This document shows, in pieces, positions 23,467-35,404 of a stretch of 64,000 nt of DNA. Under the pieces are notes generated by a model that was not told where the DNA came from, ran no database searches, and saw only the letters and a program-made list of their open reading frames with translations. This DNA comes from Geosiphon pyriformis (Eukaryota; Glomeromycota; Glomeromycetes; Archaeosporales; Geosiphonaceae). The position numbers were made by a program, and so were the translations under genes. The stretch spans positions 35,390 to 99,389 of the forward strand of contig JAAOMT010000402.1 of assembly GCA_016748015.1 (NCBI GenBank), read 5' to 3'. How positions within the stretch are numbered: the stretch's first letter is position 1; every line of letters begins with the position of its first letter.

Positions 23467-24436
23467 TATTTACAGACTAAGAATTTAATAGGTATCATTA
23501 ATATTTACAAAATAATTAAGTAATTTTTAAATTTAACTAGAAAAATTTTCATTTATTTATTTAAAGATTTTGGACATCTATATATTTTATTTTGTTCTTA
23601 AAAAAATAGATTAATTCATCTTTGGAATTTGCTAACTAGCTTAATAAAGAGCAAAGTGGAAAACCTATTCAATTCCTCGGCTTGCCCTGTTTACTAAGCC
23701 TAATCTTTGATATTTGCAAGCAAAATTAACCATCACAGGATCAGATCAAATGAAAAATTTAAGGTTCTCAAAATTAGCTTTCTGCACAAGTATTTGAATT
23801 AAAAAACTTATCATTTCTGATTAATTTCTAAACTTAACTAATAAAGGACAATATGATAAATTCATTTTTTCATAGACTGGTGTTTTACACTAGGAAAATA
23901 GCAAATCTTTTATTTTTCATCTAAAAATTAGAAATATAAGGATATTTTGCTCCCAAAAACACAATCTTAATTTATCAAGAATGAAATCTATTTGAATTTT
24001 AGTGATACATAGCGTCAAGTGATTATTAGGAACTGAATAATCAAATATTAAAGCAATGCTTTTAGCATTGTTCTTAAGAAAATCCTGTTTTCGGTTTTAT
24101 GAATTAATGCATAACTAAAGATAAACACATAGACAATCTCCTTAATGGCTGAATTTGTACCATTACCGTACCGTAGTTTTATTAAATAGGGGGTATGATA
24201 TCAAAGAATAATGCTCCATCTCCAACCTTTTTTGACTGATGATCAAATAAATAATTTTTTGTTTTAAATATTTGGGGCATTGTTGAGATAGCTTAACAAT
24301 GCATCTATCCAAATAATGATTAAAAAGAACAATAAATGCAACCTCTTATTAGTCACATTTTTTGCATTTTATCATTCTGATTCATTTAGTATTGTTTCTA
24401 ATACTTAATGTTAGCGTGAAGACTATGATGTTTTGC

Positions 24437-24442
24437 TATAAA
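24437..24442 (+). promoter_or_regulatory. TATA box of CAAX-peptide copy E
   Basis: TATAAA in TTGCTATAAAACTGGTGG, 108 bp before the ATG at 24545. Its flank is nearly identical to that of copy B. Confidence 0.65.
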
Positions 24443-24544
24443 ACTGGTGGTGCTTTCCCAATTTCTTTTCCCTCAAGCTCACTGAAATAACAAAGACAAA
24501 AAGCAAAACAATAACGTTAAAAGTAAATCAAATAATTTGAAAAA

Positions 24545-24676
24545 ATGCAACCAACAACCAACAATCAATCGTCCTTTAATCCCCTCTCAATTATCGCTCC
24601 GGGTAATGGCTCTATTAAAGGACCAACCGGTGACCCTGACGACGGTAGCGGTACTGGCCAATGCTCGATCATGTAA
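24545..24676 (+). CDS. CAAX-box peptide, candidate lipopeptide pheromone precursor (copy E)
   Basis: A 43-residue ORF identical in protein sequence to copies B and C, ending in CSIM. Its upstream flank and first two thirds match copy B, its inverted partner. The last part of the ORF and the sequence just after the stop (to about 24710) match copy A at 4412-4495 almost exactly. The gene is therefore a mosaic, consistent with gene conversion within the family. All six codon differences from copy B are synonymous. Confidence 0.82.
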   Translation: MQPTTNNQSSFNPLSIIAPGNGSIKGPTGDPDDGSGTGQCSIM

Positions 24677-25359
24677 AGTCGAATATTATTGGCATTAGCA
24701 ATTCACCTCTCCAAATTATCATCGTCAACAATTTATTATCAGCCGAAATTTATAAAAGATATGGCCATTCCTTCTGATTTATACTTTTTCAAGAGGAACT
24801 TTAGAATTTTATCTAAATTAATATAAAACTAAATTTAGACTTTGCACAGGATCATTTAACCTTTAATCATGAATAACAAAAGAAAAGTCATTAGGACTAT
24901 TCACAGCCAAAGTGTATAGATATTATTTCGAATTTTAATTATATATTTGTATTAATGTGATGTTGTTTGCTGAATTTTTTATTGCCGTTATATTGGACTT
25001 GCTTTCTAGTAAATTGCTTAATAATACAATAAATAATTATAATAATAGAAAAAAATTATAGGCTTTTAAATATTAAACTTGTATTTGCGATAAAGATAAC
25101 TCATAATAAATTGAAATAATTGTCACTGTTTTAAACTTTTGAGATGATATCTTTCGCCATAAAACAAAAATTTTTGGTAGATTTATACACTTACTGTCTT
25201 GTAAGAAAAAATTGGAAAAATATGAATCTACTAAGATTACGTTTGGTTTAACCATTTTTGGTAAGTTTTATGACAGTAAAATAGAAACAGAATATTAGGT
25301 AAGTCGCTGAGCTCTAAAAACGTATTAACTAATAGTTTTTTTTAAAACTTGTTTTTGAA

Positions 25360-26440
25360 ATGCCGACTTCAAAGCAAGAAATGCAAAGTCGTATTACATT
25401 TTTGGAAGCAAGAAATATGAAAGGCGAAAAAAATACAGAATAAAACGAATATACCCCTTTCTACAATCTATAATATCCTCAAAAAACTCAAAAAAAAGGA
25501 ACAATAAAGCATGCGAGTGGTAATGGTCAGCCAAGAAAGATTATGGGAAATTCTTTGAAAGTATTAGGGCAGATTCTTCGTAGAGATTCCTTAGTTTCGT
25601 CTAGATATTTAGCAATAAAGTTTACTAAGAAAAGAATAAATGTTTCTCATGTTACTATTCAAAACCCTATATCTAATCTTAATTATAAAAAAAGTCTTCC
25701 TAGAGCAACACCAATGCTGACTGAAGAGCATAAGCGAAAACGTGTAAAATGGGCCAAAAACACCTGAATTATTATTGGAAAAGAACAGTTTTTACTGATA
25801 AAACGTCTTTTCAACTTTTTCAAAACATAGTAAAATGTTGGCATAAAGGTACTCGACTAATTTGTTTTATGCCTAAAGATCAAACAAAAATTCTCGCATG
25901 GGGGGGTTTCTACGAAAAAGGAAAAACTAGTTTATTCTGTTTTGTTCAAATAATGAATGCTCAATTTTATATAGATATTCTTCGTAACCACTTACCTGAA
26001 ATTAGAGCAATGCTGGGGGATAATTGGCGATTCCAACAAGATAATAACCGCAAGAATACTAGCAAGCTTGCCAAAGAGTTTATTACTGAGAATACAACTG
26101 ATTTGTTGGGGTGGCCATCTAATAGTCCCGACTTAAACCCAATAGAAACCTTTGAGCTATTGTTAAAAAGAATGTAGAAAAAAGAATGTGTTAAAATCGT
26201 AGTGAATTAGAGAGATTTATTGGGGAAGAGTGGCAAGATATTTCTGAATCTATCTTAATTGGGTTAGTAGGATCAATAAGTGAAATGATAATTGAGACAA
26301 ATGGTGAAAGAATTTCCTATTAATTTTTTTTAATAAAATTATAATGGTATTTGACTTTCTAATAAAAGTTGTAATTTGGTACATTAGTTAAGACATAGTG
26401 ATTATTTTTATATTTCCGATTTTTTTTTTACCAGACTGTA
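25360..26440 (+). mobile_element. Tc1/mariner-type transposon, broken transposase
   Basis: Pieces of one transposase lie in several frames. A start (MPTSKQEMQSRITFLEARN) is followed after a frameshift by an HTH-like block (TNIPLSTIYNILKKLKKKG). Positions 25543-25767 hold the second DNA-binding part, and 25749-26177 hold the DDE domain with VFTDKTSFQLF, FQQDNNRKNTS and WPSNSPDLNPIE, the signature of Tc1-like enzymes. A one-base shift in an A-run at about 25755 separates the last two. The right end CCAGACTGTA (26431-26440) is a typical terminal-repeat end beside TA. The left end was not found. FTDK stands where the family usually has SDE, and several frameshifts are present, so the element is dead. 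Confidence 0.82.
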
Positions 26441-26963
26441 TTTTTGAGATTCAGATTAATCAACCACCATAAATAAACTGAAATTTATAAAACAAAATCA
26501 GCAAGTGTGAATTTTAACATTACAATCTGCTACTTTCCTCTTTAAAGATTTTTCAAACATAAAATACTGAAAATTTGTGCGCGAAGTGGTCAAAAAGATA
26601 CATAGAATTATTGTCATTGGTTTTAAAAATAGTAAATATCTGTCAAAACGGAATTCGTTTTAGCTGTTATTAAATTGAAATTTATTTGCCTTGTCAATCA
26701 GGTTTATAATAAAAACTTAACAGAATTCAGAGGTCAATTTATCTTTATGAAACCCATCTTATGGTACATGTATATGGGGTAATTGACCATCTTTTAACCT
26801 TAAGCTAGCGAGTGCAGTTTCAACCGGAATGCCAATTTATAATTAATTACGTTTCTTAATAGTAATTTCAAAGCCGTCTTGAAAATTGTTTTTCAGTTTC
26901 TTTCTAAGAATTTCATATAATTACATTAAGATTAACATTTTGTACTGTCATTGATAAATGTGG

Positions 26964-28514
26964 CTAAATTCTTGGATTTTTGATTGCTTGGTTGTTTGTT
27001 GTATTTCCTTGAATATTATTAGCCTTTGTTGAGCGGCGACGATATAAAATAAATACAAAAGCTGATCCTAAAAATATTAAACCAATTGAAGCAAGAGGGA
27101 CTCCAATAATAAGTGCTAAATTCTTCGGATTTTTTTGTGGAGCAGGAGTTACTGGAATTTCGTGGATTACAGTGGGGGTCAATGGAACTACATAATTTTG
27201 TAGCCACTTAAAAGCTCCATTAGTTATGTCGAATATTCTTATTTCCTTAGTCGGTTTGCTTTCTGTAGCTGTGGTATTATATTCCCCTATATTTCCAAAA
27301 AATATTATTATAAGATTTGAAATGCGGAAATTAAAAGTATCGCATTAAGAAGACTTACCAAATGCAATAATCATCAAGTTTTGATATCTTGTAGCGGTAT
27401 GATAAGAGAGCACAGAAATATTGTTAGGAAGAGATTCTACAATTGGTACTGACCATGTAAATGTTTTTGTAATTAAAAACCATTAGAGGATAAGACCCCC
27501 ATAAATTATGATATTGTATTCATCAGCAGCTAAACAAATATTAAATCATTTTAAAAAAAGTTAATTAATAAACATCTACAATTAATTATCAAATTACCAA
27601 GGATTGCTATATGTGCCATCCTATATCTTAGACTAACGACGTTTTTTGCCTCCTTTTTACATTAAATAACCTTGTAAGACCATAAATTCTCAGGCTTTTC
27701 GTTAATGTTAAAAATTAATATATATATATAAAATCAGATATTAAAGTATTTATAATAAATCTCGCTCGAACTTTTGATTGCAAATTACTCTACTCAAGTC
27801 TCCATCTGGATCTGGATAAGAATGGCCAAATTCACCAATATAAATAATGCGTCCATCTGGTAATAATGTGGCAGTATAAGAATTCCTTGGTGAAGGAGAA
27901 TTTAATGGAGTGATTTGAGTCCAGGATGTAGAGTTTGTATCATATATATACATTGTTCTATCCTCTGAGTAAGTATAATATTGAGGTCCTCTTCAAACAT
28001 ATATTCTTCTATTTTTATCAATTATTGTCTTAATATCTCTCCTTGCCTCTGAATTTTCAAATTGATTATGACTATTTGGAACCAGATAAGTTTATTTTAT
28101 AAGTATAAATATTATACTTTTTGGGACCTATCCACTTAAAAAAAATTCTTTTGAGCGTATTTTAGTATTGGATTTCTAAGCTTAAGAAATTTACATTTTC
28201 ATCAAATAAAATAACTTCAGATATATCTTTGGTTTCTACTACCTCAGTTGATAAATAAGATAGATTTGGAGAGTTGGGTAATGTCTCAAGTTCATAAAAT
28301 GCGGGCGAATCGATGGAGAAATTTCGAGAAAGATCTAAGTACATGTTATTACTTGCAAAAATTTCATTTGAACTCATTACCCCGCTAAAGAAATAAATTC
28401 TTTCATCAATTAGAGAAGCTATATGGGCCACCCGAGGAGATGGCGAGAAATAGGAAGAAATAAGGATCGCATCATTTTGTAATAAAACAAGTAATATAAG
28501 AAATAGGTTTATCA
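26964..28514 (-). pseudogene. Kelch-repeat single-pass membrane protein, copy 3 (decayed)
   Basis: Inverted third copy of the kelch gene. The start at 28514 opens a signal peptide (MINLFLILLVLLQNDAILISS). Kelch blades follow (PSPRVAHIASLIDERIYFFSG, NSYTATLLPDGRIIYIG), then a TM helix (LIIGVPLASIGLIFLGSAF) with RRR and an NTTNNQ tail. Breaks: an early stop at about 28162 after VNFLSLEIQY; a TGG-to-TGA change in the IYFWGG blade near 28000; and a deletion of about 20 bases in the YNIIIYGG blade near 27500, where copies 1 and 2 read HDNFTRPAY. Homology continues past both gene ends (26640-28700), so it is a whole duplicated unit. Confidence 0.75.
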
Positions 28515-28699
28515 TTTGGGCTTTCTTGAGTGTTAAAGCAGATAACATATTAGGTTCATAATAATGAAGGTGGAAATGATTTAGACTTTTTATAATTAAA
28601 ACTTAACGAGGTTGTAAACATTGTGAAAATTTCTAGTTTCTTAATATGGCATCTATTCTCTTTGATTACCCATTTTTGGATCTTGGTGATTGTAAAAAA

Positions 28700-29631
28700 T
28701 GCATATTACACCAAATTAAGATTTTCACTTAACCTCGATAGATTCGCCAAACAGTCTTTCAAAAAGTTTTACTAATAAAGAGCGTTGTGCTGGTTTAAAT
28801 GCACATTTAAGCTTAAACTCTAGTGTTATATTCTATTAATAAAGTAGTAACTTGCTGCTTCATTAATAACCACTTTATATAGAATTCAGGAAACTATGCA
28901 AGACTTGTTATTTAATATAGTATATATACATGTAGTATGTGACATTGTCCAATATAATATTGCTATAGAAATGATTATTCACTTGAGGTGATAAATATTT
29001 AGTGGCTAAGAGTTTTAGGATTTTTTGAAAATTGAACTCGGTTTAATCTTTTAGTTCATTTGATACAACATTTCTTGCTAGATGTAGAAAAAAAGTAATA
29101 TCGAAGGAATACTACATTAAATTCATAAAAGATTTAATGTGCATTTACATTGTCACACCTTTATCGGTAACTAAAATTTATCATGTTTAAATAATAATAT
29201 CCATCTCATAGATAGATAATTTGTTTCAGTATGCAATATGCTAAATCTTTTTTTCTGATGCAAATATACAGTTCTGATAGAAAGTAATGTTGGACAACTT
29301 TTTTTGGATTGGATAATTTTTTAAACACACTAAAAATTCAAGATAAAATTTACCCAAGCGAGAGCCTAAGAAATTATATTAAACTTGTTATTAAAACTAT
29401 TATTAAAGAAGCTAGCGAAACGATCTGCAACCCCAACTTAAGATTTCCATTTAAACTAAAAATAGCAATAACCAGTTTAAAAATATAAATGAGGGAACCA
29501 ACTAAGCATCTATTTTCATAGCTAACTTTCATTTCAGATTTCTTTGAATTATAAGTTGAAATCTTTATTTATTAGCGAGAAAAACTTTTTAAAACTTCTT
29601 CTTTACTAATCCAAAATATTGAAGTTTGATA
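28700..29631. other. Intergenic region; right part belongs to the Sel1-kinase duplication
   Basis: No gene is seen. From about 29000 onward the sequence resembles 43690-44290 upstream of the second Sel1-kinase copy, so the duplicated unit includes several hundred bases of 5' flank. Confidence 0.5.
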
Positions 29632-31727
29632 ATGCATTCTTCAACTTCATCAATTCAAAAGAAAACAATACCTCTCGAACGGCTTTAAGGAGCATTCATA
29701 GTCATCAAAGAAAATTTGGCCCTTTTTCCAGCTAGTGAACATTCAACAAAAGTTGCTAACTTGGTGAAAGAATATCTTGTGCATAATCAGAAAACACCTT
29801 AAGACTTATTCAATTGCTTGAATGATAAAAGTTCAAAGCGTTCGATAGACAATATTTTGCTCGGCTTTTCTTTAGAACATGGAATTGGAACTATTCCTAA
29901 TTTAACAAAAACATTTTTAGAATATCAGAAAGCAGCGAATGCAGAAGATTCTCTTGGACAATTCTTCTTAGGTTACTGCTATAGCTATGGCATTGGTGCT
30001 TCACAAGATCGAAAAAAAGCATTTGAACTCTTTTCAAAAGCAGCAGAGGCAGGAAATCCTTTTGCACAAAACAATCTCGGATGGTGTTATCTAAATGGAA
30101 TAGGAACAACGAAAAATGAGAAAAAAGCATTTGATCTCTTTTCAAAAGTAGCAGAGGCGGGACATTTAATGGCACAAAACAATCTTGGACTTTGTTATGA
30201 AGATGGGGGAACGACGAAAAACCTCTGAAAAAGCAGCAGAGGCAAATAACTTAAGTTATGGTAACAATTTTTCTAATTTGAATGCTCGCAACCTTACTTT
30301 AATGGTTCAAGATGATTTAGAACATTTCATGTTACAATTCCTAAATCGAGGTTTAAGACTCTCGGATGACTCTAAAGGGAATTTGTCGATTTTGAAGCTT
30401 TCTTCGACCAGCTTTTTGATGAATTCAAGTGTTTTAAATGTGGTAGCATGGGCATAATTATTACTGGATTTCTTATATGTCCATTTTGTGACACTGATAA
30501 TATTAATAATGATATATTTGAATCCAGATTACCGGAATGTCTGGAATGCTATCGCACATTAAAAGATCCACTTTGGTGTAATTTTTGTGAATCATTACAA
30601 TTTTCAAAGACTTGGGGTACATGGAATAGTGGAAATCATAATATTAATCACTATATAAAATATACACAAAGCGCTTCCGAAAGCTGTAGGGAATATTTAG
30701 AATGGATTTCTCCTGACGAGATGATATTTTTAGATCAGGTGGGAATGGGAGGATTTGGTGTTGTTAAAGAAGGCAGATGGGAGAGAGGCAAAATTCTTTT
30801 TTGGGACAAGAAAACTCAAAAGCATGAACGAGGCGGTGTTACAAAAGCTGCTTTGAAATATTTTAAAAATAGTCAAAATCTTAGAATATATCAATTTAAA
30901 TGAAGTATTTTCTTTTAAGAATATTGTTAAATTTTTATTAGCCTTAATTCTTATTCTAACACGAGAAAACATCTTAATTTAGTTCATTGCTCATCTTCGT
31001 TGTGCCTTTTGCAAATACATCCTTGAATTCTATGGAATCACAAAAGATCTTATAAACAATGAATTCGTTATGGTTTTACCATTTGCAGAACATGAGGACC
31101 TTAGAGCTATTCTAAAGATGAACAAGGATACTTTTACTTGATATATGTTTCTTCGTATTCTTTTTCAAGTCGCTGGTGGCCTACGATTTATACATGACTC
31201 AAAACTGGTGCATGGGGACTTACATCCTGGAAATATCCTTGTTTTGAAATTAAACCCCTTAAAATTAGTCATTTCCGATCTTGGATTTTGTTGTCCTGCC
31301 GATTATGCTTCACAGTCTGGGAAAATATATTGCGTTCTTGAGTATCTCGCACCCGAGATTTGCAAGGGAGCTCAAAATACTAAGTATAGCGATATATACA
31401 GCTTTGCTATAGTTTCCTGTGAAATTATTTCAGGAGAAAGACCTTTGAATAATACGGACCTTATTTACGATCAATTTGATGTGATTGATGGAAAGCGTCC
31501 TATAATCAAAAAACATACACCTCAATGTATTCAGGAAATGATTCAAAAAAATTGGCAATATAATCCATATTATCGTGATAGTGCAGATAACTGTAACTTA
31601 AAATGAACCTGTCCGTGAAAAAGACTTAATTCTGAAGAGATACAAGATGGTAACCATGACATGTCAAGATATAAAAGTCAATTAATCTCGCAATCTAGAA
31701 AAAAGGAATCTGCTTCTTTTACACATG
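29632..31727 (+). pseudogene. Sel1-repeat / zinc-ribbon / kinase gene, copy 1 (decayed)
   Basis: In order: an N-terminal helical part (IVIKENLAL...VANLVKEYL); three to four Sel1 repeats (LGYCYSYGIGASQDRKKAFELFSKAAEAG and repeats, 29818-30228); a zinc-ribbon-like block with CPFCDTD, CLEC and CNFCE (30448-30620); then the kinase with glycine loop GMGGFGVV, ALKYF lysine, catalytic loop HGDLHPGN, DLGF and APE (to 31606). Breaks: in-frame TAA codons in the N-terminal part, a frameshift in the last Sel1 repeat near 30210, and TGA at 31139-31141 where copy 2 has TGG GAT. The HRD arginine is Gly in both copies, so it is ancestral to the pair. An intron of roughly 100 bases separates the N- and C-lobes near 30900-30990. 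Confidence 0.75.
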
Positions 31728-32547
31728 GTAAGCATCCCATTTAATTTATTTAACATTTAACAAATTTTTCTAATACTAACGCCTTTTTTTTTAGATATGG
31801 ATTGTTCCATTAGCCTAAGTTATTCATTCAATTAAAATAGAAACCCACGAATAAATGATATAATATTTTATATTAACTATAAAAATATGAAGAATTTTCA
31901 TCAAAGAACGGGCTCTTTATAATAGTTTTAAATAATTTTTTTGTTTAAGATGATTTTGGAAACCGCTTTCTTATTTTTTTTTAATATTTTTATATAAAAG
32001 TATTATTCCATTTAACCATTAGTTAAGTTAATTTAATATTTTTATTCTCTAAAAAGAAACATGTATTAATCTTTTTAATATTTTTTATTAATAGCGTTGT
32101 TTTGCTGTTATGTTATTTATCAAATGAATACAAAACCCCCAAATCAATTTGACAAGAATGAATTGATGGGAGAAAGATTAATTAAAAAAAGGAGAAAATT
32201 ATGTGAGCGGGGCAAAACATTAAGTGCCTTTTACTTATATTTTTAGCATAAAAGGTATTAAACGCTTCAATATAAGATTTTAAATTATTAAAACTTATCA
32301 TGATATATGTAAATATTTTCAAAGGAATGTGTTAGGGTTTTAAATCTTTATCAGAATAGAAAGTTTCTCAAAATTCTAGAATCTAAAATAGCTTAATTTC
32401 CTAAATTATAAGGTTAACCTCTTTAATTCATAAAATCAAGAAAAAAAGCGGGCAAACATGATGGTACCATAAGGTCTATTAGGCTTTTTAATGGTGATTA
32501 CTTTTTTATAAATAAAGCAACAAGCATTATACTTCAATTTTTCATAT
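31728..32547. other. AT-rich intergenic region, no gene seen
   Basis: Homology to the second Sel1-kinase copy ends near 31740. Beyond that only A/T-rich sequence without recognisable features is present. Confidence 0.55.
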
Positions 32548-33066
32548 CAGATTAAACCTACAAAAACTGAATCAGACCCTAATCTTCTAATATTGAATAG
32601 ACCATTCAGAGAGGCAAATAAACGAGGTCATTCAACTCATTTTGATGAACGCGTTACAATTGATTCAGGGAAAGATTATTTATCACAAGAAATTTCAAAA
32701 TCAAATCTTGTTAGGAAAAGAGGATAAATATTTTGTGATGAAAAGTTAGATGATGACGTGGAAATAAAACCTTTAGACAAAAATTCGCAAAGCAAACCGA
32801 AAAATGAGTATAATAATTCTAAATTAATTTTTTATGAATTCTTTGCTTCTAATAAAAAAAAAGGGGATATTGACGAAAAGAGGGGTATTGAAACAAACGG
32901 TTTTAACAGTCTTCTAGTTTACAAAGATATGTCTCTTCTTTGTTGAAATTATCTTGATTGGAATCAAAGTGATGAAGGGGTCGTATATTTATCACACTAC
33001 CTTAATGTTTGTTTCGAATGTATAGATTTTATGAACAAAATTCAATATGACAACCAGATAAACTAC
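32548..33066 (+). pseudogene. Coding-like remnant of unknown family
   Basis: One frame reads with protein-like composition over about 500 bases: KPTKTESDPNLLILNRPF, then FDERVTIDSGKDYLSQEI, then EIKPLDKNSQSKPKNEY, then VVYLSHYLNVCFECIDF. It is interrupted by a TAA near 32728 and a TGA at 32944. A possible acceptor (TATCAG) stands just before it. The family was not recognised. It may be the tail of a neighbouring gene or an old transposon ORF. Confidence 0.35.
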
Positions 33067-33962
33067 TTTTTCCAAACATTAGCCTTATAAATGTACTTTA
33101 TAAAGATGCAGTAGCATCAACAAGTGAAGCAGGTAAGTGAGAACTTTAAAAAAAAAAAAAAAAGATACCATTAACAGTATTAATTTATTTGCTTCTGATT
33201 TTTTTATTGGTTCCAGTGTTGGGTAAACTTTTTGTTTGTAGGTATGCGTTTGGGCCAAAAAAGGGACTTTACAATAAGTTGAAAAAAGATACACCAGTGG
33301 GATAAGTTTGACAAAATCTGTAATTTTCATTTTTATTATTTCCCATCAATCTCTGTTTAATGGAGAACCCATTTTGAAACACAGGAATCGTATATGCACT
33401 TAAGAGTTGCCAAAGTGTCTGTCTATTCTTCACGTTATAACCAGGATGTGAATGCAGTTGTTACCAGTTTAATCTATGTGTGAAGACAAAAAAGGGCAGA
33501 GGCCAGTGGAATTTTCATATGTGTGTATGTATGTATGTATGTATGTAAGTGTGTGGTAAAAATGGATATCAATCTTGAGATGTTATAACTATTCCAAAAG
33601 TCTCTTATAACTAGTAAAGGCTCAAAAATCTGAAATAGAAAGAGCAGAAAATTCTTATCAATTTAAATCTATAGGTTTCAAGCTATTAAAGATCGCTCAG
33701 TTTTTAAGAGGCCTAAGATGACAGCATATATTTTTTGTGTAAGAAAATAAAAAAAAAAGGTTTATACTCAAAAAATCATTCTTTTTTTGGGGTCTTAAAA
33801 CTAAAACAAGATTATCCTCAAAATTATCTTTTTTAGCATTATTTAAAATTGAAAAGATTTTTTTGGTGCAACAATTAATCTTTTGTACAGCAATGTACTC
33901 AAAAAGTTATTGTTTTTGAGCGAATATACAGCAAGATACATATTTATGCATGTACTTTACGT
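33067..33962. other. Intergenic region with GTAT microsatellite
   Basis: No gene is seen. A (GTAT)n tract lies at about 33521-33548. An open minus-strand frame at 33085-33330 has no recognisable family and contains long homopolymers. Confidence 0.5.
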
Positions 33963-34285
33963 GGGGGGGGGGGGGGGGGGNNNNNNNNNNNNNNNNNNNN
34001 NNNNNNNNNNNNNNNNNNNNNNNNNNNNNNNNNNNNNNNNNNNNNNNNNNNNNNNNNNNNNNNNNNNNNNNNNNNNNNNNNNNNNNNNNNNNNNNNNNNN
34101 NNNNNNNNNNNNNNNNNNNNNNNNNNNNNNNNNNNNNNNNNNNNNNNNNNNNNNNNNNNNNNNNNNNNNNNNNNNNNNNNNNNNNNNNNNNNNNNNNNNN
34201 NNNNNNNNNNNNNNNNNNNNNNNNNNNNNNNNNNNNNNNNNNNNNNNNNNNNNNNNNNNNNNNNNNNNNNNNNNNNNNNNGGGGG
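33963..34285. other. G-run and 300-N assembly gap
   Basis: 18 G residues (33963-33980) are followed by exactly 300 N (33981-34280) and GGGGG (34281-34285). The fixed N number suggests a scaffolding gap of estimated or arbitrary size within a poly-G or G-rich tract. Confidence 0.95.
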
Positions 34286-34923
34286 TTTTTTAATTAAACA
34301 ATCGATTATGTCAATATTAGTTGATAATCAAAATTGTGAAACAATTGTTTAGGAAAAAAAAACTCGTTTAAAAAGTTATCTATGGGAAAGAGGTTCGAAA
34401 ATTAGATTTTCCAATAATAAAAAACTTGTCAAATACTATTAAATGATTCATTTTACACTGTGTGTTGGTTTGACTTGTAATTATTTAATTTTCTTCCTTT
34501 TGACACTCAAAATATTTTTTTCCAAGCTTTTGTTTATATAAATAAAATAATTATCGAAATTCACAAATCAATTGTAAACAAACATACATGGATATTAAAT
34601 AGCTTGTTATTAGAAAATAATATAGTCTAACTTTCGAAATTCTTGATCAAACATTACTTTCCATCAAGTATTTCTCAATTTCTTATAAAAAGAACAGTTG
34701 AGTTTCTTCTACTTTTAGTCATCAAAATTTAATATTGATTCAAAAATAAAAACTTGAACTAAATTTCACACCAGATTTTCCAATGCTATTATTTTAACAA
34801 GTTATTTCAAAGCTTTTTTATTTATCCAACCAAAAATTTCGAGAAATTCAATTTTGTCTGTAGTGTTATCAGTTATTTCTCCATGGAAATCATTCTTTAA
34901 AGTTAATGAGAGTAGAGTGAACA

Positions 34924-34924
<1 letters not shown>

Positions 34925-34957
<33 letters not shown>
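34925..34957. repeat. (CAT)n microsatellite
   Basis: About 11 perfect trinucleotide units, with no gene around it. Confidence 0.9.
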
Positions 34958-34960
<3 letters not shown>

Positions 34961-35404
34961 AATTTGATAATAAATATGTTTTCAAAGTGGGTTGTATTTG
35001 TAAGGGAAATTTAAAGATCAACAAATTTCTGTATAGCTTGGCTTGAAATAACAATTCTTGGGCCGAGAAAATAATGAGTTGAGTTGGCACTTTAATAATT
35101 AAAATTGAATTTCTGTCATAGAAACAAAAATAACGAAAGAAACTTTCTGGCTATTATTGATGTGACAAAAAGATGTGAGATTTACCAAATTTATCATTGA
35201 ATCTAGTAATTGAGTTGATTTCGGAGAAGCATATATTTGATCCCTTTTGAAAATATCAGATATAATGGTGGTGGTGATACTTGAAGCCTAAAAAAAATGG
35301 AAATTAATTAAACGGCTATTATAGCTCAACTAACAAATCAAATCAAAAAGCTTTTTATTTAATAGAAAATTCGATTACCATTTCCTTCTATAATTAGTTC
35401 ACAA

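Larger units (their letters stand above)
21800..25015. repeat. Right arm of the imperfect palindrome
   Basis: Inverted counterpart of 17085-20290. It carries CAAX-peptide copies D and E on the plus strand. Homology to the left arm fades after the shared TTATATTTGACTTG-like block near 25000 (left arm near 17085-17110). Confidence 0.8.

Noticed and set aside
33883-34297. Frames running through the N block
   Set aside because: They are artefacts of translating unknown bases.
34890-35090. A minus-strand frame with poly-Met
   Set aside because: It is the (CAT)n microsatellite read in reverse.
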